The notes under the pieces are model-generated. The model made no database searches. It saw nothing but the letters and a program-made list of their open reading frames with translations, and was not told the origin of the DNA. A DNA stretch of 8,691 bases from Candidatus Bipolaricaulota bacterium. GTDB lineage: Bacteria > Bipolaricaulota > Bipolaricaulia > Bipolaricaulales > Bipolaricaulaceae. The position numbers were made by a program, and so were the translations under genes. Shown here one piece after another: positions 6,434-8,691 of this stretch (within the stretch, counting starts at the first letter, position 1; every line of letters begins with the position of its first letter). The stretch lies in NCBI GenBank assembly GCA_021129895.1, contig JAJOKL010000057.1, forward strand, positions 1 to 8,691, written 5' to 3'.

Positions 6434-8398
6434 CTAGCTGATCCTGGTGCCGGGTTCCACCTCTCTGTCCGGGGACAGGAGAGCAAGTGTCCCGTCGGAG
6501 GCGGCCAGGATCATCCCCTCGGAGCGGATCCCCTGGATGGTGGCCGGCTTCAGGTTGGCCACCATGGCGATCAAGCGTCCCGCAAGCTCGTCCGGGGAGT
6601 AGTGCTTCTTTATCCCGGCCACCACCTGCACCTGCCGGTCCCCCAGGTCGATTAGCATCTTCAGGAGCTTGTCCGCCCCAGGGATCTCCTCCGCTTGGAC
6701 GATCCTACCCACCCGCAGGTCTAGCCGCCGGAACTCCTCGATGGAAATCAGGCCCTCTTCCTTCATGGCCTCGTACCTCCTCTTCAGGTCCTCCACGTCC
6801 ACGTGCTCCAGGAGCGGTTCCGGTTTTTTCGCCAGTTTCCGGCCGGGGAGGCCCGCCACGACGTCAGAGAGCTTCTGCTCCTTTATCCCCAGGATCCGGT
6901 ACACATCCCGGGAGAACATGGGGATGAACGGCTCCAGGAAGATGGCCAGGGCTTTCGCCAGGTGCACCGCCGAGGCCACCGCCTGCTCGTCCCCGGTCTT
7001 CCAGGGGGCTTTCCTCTGGAAGTACTCGTTCCCGACGCGCGCCAGCTGGGCGATCCTGCGCAGGGCCGGGGCCAGCGCCCCCCCTTCCACCGTTTTCACC
7101 ACGAACTGGTAGGTGTCCTGGACGGCGGAGGCGACCTCGGGGTCGGTCTCGAATTCGGGCACCGTGCCCCCGTGGCGGGACCAGACGAAGGACAGCACCC
7201 GGTGGATGAAGTTGGCGATGTTATCCACCAGCACGGCGTTCACCGCCTTGTCGAACTCCTCCCAGGAGAAGCTGGTGTCCGTCTTCTCCGGGCGGTTATA
7301 GAGGAGGTAGAACCGCCAGTACACCAGGGGCAGTAGTTCCAGGGCCTCATCGGCGTAGATCCCCACCCGGCGCGTTTTGGAAAACTGTTCCCCGCCGATC
7401 CAGTTCAGGTACTCGGTGGCCGAGATCTGGTCAGGAAGGTGATACCCCCGGCCCGAGGCGATGAGCTGGCCCGGGAAGATCAGGGTGTGGAACGGGATGT
7501 TGTCCTTCCCCTGGGTGTACACCTGCCACACCTCGTCCCCGAACCAAAAATCCTTCCACCGCTCTTCTTCCCCGCGCTTGCGGAAGTACTCGATGGTGGC
7601 GGACACGTACCCCAGGGCGGCCTCGGCCCACACGTAGATCACCTTGCCCTCCGCCCCCTCGAACGGGGCGGGGATGCCCCACTCGATGTCCCTGGTCACC
7701 GCCCGGGGCCGGAGCCCCTCCTGGATCATGCGCTCGGTGAACAGCTTCACGTTCCCCTGGAAGTTGCGGCTTTTCACGTACTCCAGGAGCTTGGGGGCGA
7801 GTTTTTCCAGGTCCAGGTACCAGTGGCGGGTCCTCTTCCTGACGATGTCGGTGGAGCCGCAGAACGCGCAGTGGGGCTCGATCAGTTCCTCCGGCTCGAG
7901 GAGCGCCCCGCAGGCGTCGCACTGGTTCCCCTGGGCGGCTGGGTAGCCGCAGCGGGGGCAGGTACCGACGATAAGGCGGTCCGCCAGGAAGCGCCGGCAA
8001 CCGTTGCAGAAGGCGCGCTCCTCCTCCCGCGAGATGATGTAGCCATTTGCGTCCATCTCCCGGTAGATCTGGGTCACGAACTCCTTGTGCACAGGAGATT
8101 CGGTGGTGGTGTAGTTATCGATGGCGATCTCGAACTTTCTCAGGACCTCTGAGATCTCCTGGTGCACCCGGCCTGAGAGCTCCTTGGGGGAGATCCCCAG
8201 ACGCTGGGCCTCGTACTCGATCTTGGTGCCGTGGGCGTCGGTGCCGGAGACGTGCAGGGTCTCGTAGCCCAGCAGGCGATAAAACCGGGTGAACACGCCC
8301 CCGGAGAGCAGGCACCCCACCAAATTCCCCAGGTGCAGCATCCCCGAGCCATACGGCCAAGCACTGCACACCAGCACCCGCTTTATCCCCTGTTTCAA
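6434..8398 (-). CDS. metG: Methionyl-tRNA synthetase, archaeal/eukaryote-like core with C-terminal tRNA-binding domain
   Basis: Charges initiator and elongator tRNA-Met. From TTG at 8398 it has 654 residues. The class I signature is HLGN at 22-25 within PYGSGMLHLGNLVGCLLS. The knuckle region has four CxxC pairs (131/134, 147/150, 160/163, 177/180), expected to bind two zinc ions. Then come WAEAALGY (257-264), GKDNIPFH, ATEYLNW, the KMSKS equivalent FSKTR (339-343) and the anticodon-binding helical domain. An EMAP/Trbp-type tRNA-binding domain fills about 553-654 (FRRLDLRVGRIVQAEEIPGADKLL). The HLGN...GCLLS and ATEYLN forms resemble archaeal and animal enzymes. The open frame extends upstream to 8530, but that part crosses the TATAAT box and is not MetRS-like. 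TTG has GGGAGGG 6 nt upstream, so I chose it. Confidence 0.96.
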   Translation of the reverse strand: MKQGIKRVLVCSAWPYGSGMLHLGNLVGCLLSGGVFTRFYRLLGYETLHVSGTDAHGTKIEYEAQRLGISPKELSGRVHQEISEVLRKFEIAIDNYTTTESPVHKEFVTQIYREMDANGYIISREEERAFCNGCRRFLADRLIVGTCPRCGYPAAQGNQCDACGALLEPEELIEPHCAFCGSTDIVRKRTRHWYLDLEKLAPKLLEYVKSRNFQGNVKLFTERMIQEGLRPRAVTRDIEWGIPAPFEGAEGKVIYVWAEAALGYVSATIEYFRKRGEEERWKDFWFGDEVWQVYTQGKDNIPFHTLIFPGQLIASGRGYHLPDQISATEYLNWIGGEQFSKTRRVGIYADEALELLPLVYWRFYLLYNRPEKTDTSFSWEEFDKAVNAVLVDNIANFIHRVLSFVWSRHGGTVPEFETDPEVASAVQDTYQFVVKTVEGGALAPALRRIAQLARVGNEYFQRKAPWKTGDEQAVASAVHLAKALAIFLEPFIPMFSRDVYRILGIKEQKLSDVVAGLPGRKLAKKPEPLLEHVDVEDLKRRYEAMKEEGLISIEEFRRLDLRVGRIVQAEEIPGADKLLKMLIDLGDRQVQVVAGIKKHYSPDELAGRLIAMVANLKPATIQGIRSEGMILAASDGTLALLSPDREVEPGTRIS

Positions 8399-8422
8399 CG
8401 CGGTCCCTCCCGACGGTCCAGG

Positions 8423-8451
8423 ATTATAGGGGCTTTTCGTATCTCGCTCCA
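8423..8451 (-). promoter_or_regulatory. Putative metG promoter
   Basis: A perfect TATAAT (8423-8428, minus strand) stands 24 nt before the chosen TTG start. The matching -35 position at 17-bp spacing, TGGAGC (8446-8451), has only 3 of 6 consensus bases. Initiation near 8417 would give a short leader of about 18 nt containing the GGGAGGG Shine-Dalgarno. Confidence 0.5.
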
Positions 8452-8558
8452 TTGAAAGCCGGAAAACACCCAGCGCCCGGAATTCGATTCTCTTGGCGAG
8501 GCTTTCCCTTCCGCGGCAACGCGTTACCAAAGCCGCGGGCGGGGTGAAGAGTAACTGT

Positions 8559-8599
8559 AGAGCCTGCCCTGCAAACCTCAGAAGAGCGGGGCAGGCTCT
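8559..8599. repeat. Long inverted repeat (11-bp perfect stem, extendable)
   Basis: AGAGCCTGCCC (8559-8569) pairs perfectly with GGGCAGGCTCT (8589-8599). A T-G wobble and two more pairs (8570-8572 with 8586-8588) extend it, leaving a 13-nt loop. On the plus strand CGTTT follows; on the minus strand no T-run follows. It could be an imperfect terminator for transcription entering from either side, or part of a structured RNA. Confidence 0.6.
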
Positions 8600-8601
8600 C
8601 G

Positions 8602-8630
8602 TTTAACCCGGTTCTGCGAACCGGGTTAAA
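8602..8630. repeat. Palindrome copy B: 13-bp perfect stem containing CCCGGTTC-N3-GAACCGGG
   Basis: TTTAACCCGGTTC (8602-8614) and GAACCGGGTTAAA (8618-8630) are perfect inverted repeats around TGC. The inner 8-bp arms are identical to those of the palindrome at 6374-6392. It stands 2 bp from the neighbouring 8559-8599 hairpin. It could be a factor-binding operator, a repeat element or a terminator stem; no T-tract lies next to it on either strand. Confidence 0.75.
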
Positions 8631-8691
8631 GGGGTTGTACGTGTTTAGCGTCGGGGGCCTCCGGCTGGGGACTCCTCTGTAAGGCAAGGCT

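Larger units (their letters stand above)
8399..8691. other. Intergenic region upstream of metG
   Basis: About 290 bp without a gene I can support. It contains the metG promoter box, two strong inverted repeats (8559-8599 and 8602-8630) and, at the far right, 52 bases (8640-8691) in which I recognise no coding or RNA gene. Open frames across it on the minus strand encode no recognisable protein. The right-hand piece could be the edge of a neighbouring gene or RNA. Confidence 0.6.

Noticed and set aside
8399..8530. N-terminal extension of MetRS (44 extra residues from an upstream GTG/ATG-type start)
   Set aside because: The extension has no MetRS similarity, crosses the TATAAT box, and the TTG at 8398 has a good Shine-Dalgarno and gives the usual N-terminal length.
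8602..8691. tmRNA-like tag: GCTAAACACGTACAACCCCT then TAA on the minus strand (AKHVQPL)
   Set aside because: The tag does not end in the conserved ALAA-type residues, and I find no tRNA-like ends or other tmRNA landmarks.

Overview
The window is a dense block of core translation genes, all on the minus strand, from a GC-rich bacterium. In transcription order (right to left) it holds metG (MetRS), rplU (L21), a Prp-family gene, rpmA (L27), obg/cgtA, nadD, infC (IF-3), rpmI (L35), rplT (L20), glyQ and the 5' part of glyS, which runs off the left edge. Nothing supports a plus-strand gene. The long plus-strand open frames are GC-driven shadows.

Organism: the rplU-prp-rpmA-obg-nadD order is the arrangement seen in Bacillota and several deep-branching phyla, and the two-subunit (alpha2beta2) glycyl-tRNA synthetase is bacterial. 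GlyQ has the GAGTFNPATF sequence form. MetRS looks like the archaeal/eukaryotic version (HLGN signature, four CxxC pairs, ATEYLN). GC-rich codons and compact overlapping genes would fit an uncultured, possibly thermophilic, deep-branching bacterium, for example near Bipolaricaulota/Acetothermia or Thermotogota. That placement is a low-confidence guess from style, not from a search.

Layout: 8399-8691 is non-coding, with two strong inverted repeats and a TATAAT box just before metG. metG occupies 6434-8398. The 205-bp gap 6229-6433 carries a promoter-like pair and a structured leader of about 169 nt ahead of rplU. From rplU to glyS, ten genes follow with gaps of 0-27 nt or overlaps of 4-20 nt, so one long transcript is likely, perhaps boosted by an internal promoter before infC. 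This joins three modules that are often separate: L21-L27-Obg, IF3-L35-L20 and GlyRS.

Main points of interest: (1) the Prp-like protein lies where the L27-trimming cysteine protease belongs, but has no cysteine at all and Asp where the catalytic His should be, and the adjacent L27 starts directly with the mature-type N-terminus. (2) infC most likely starts at an ATC codon with a near-perfect Shine-Dalgarno. (3) The same 19-bp palindrome, CCCGGTTC-N3-GAACCGGG, occurs in both intergenic regions and nowhere else that I see. (4) An archaeal/eukaryote-like MetRS sits beside this bacterial operon.
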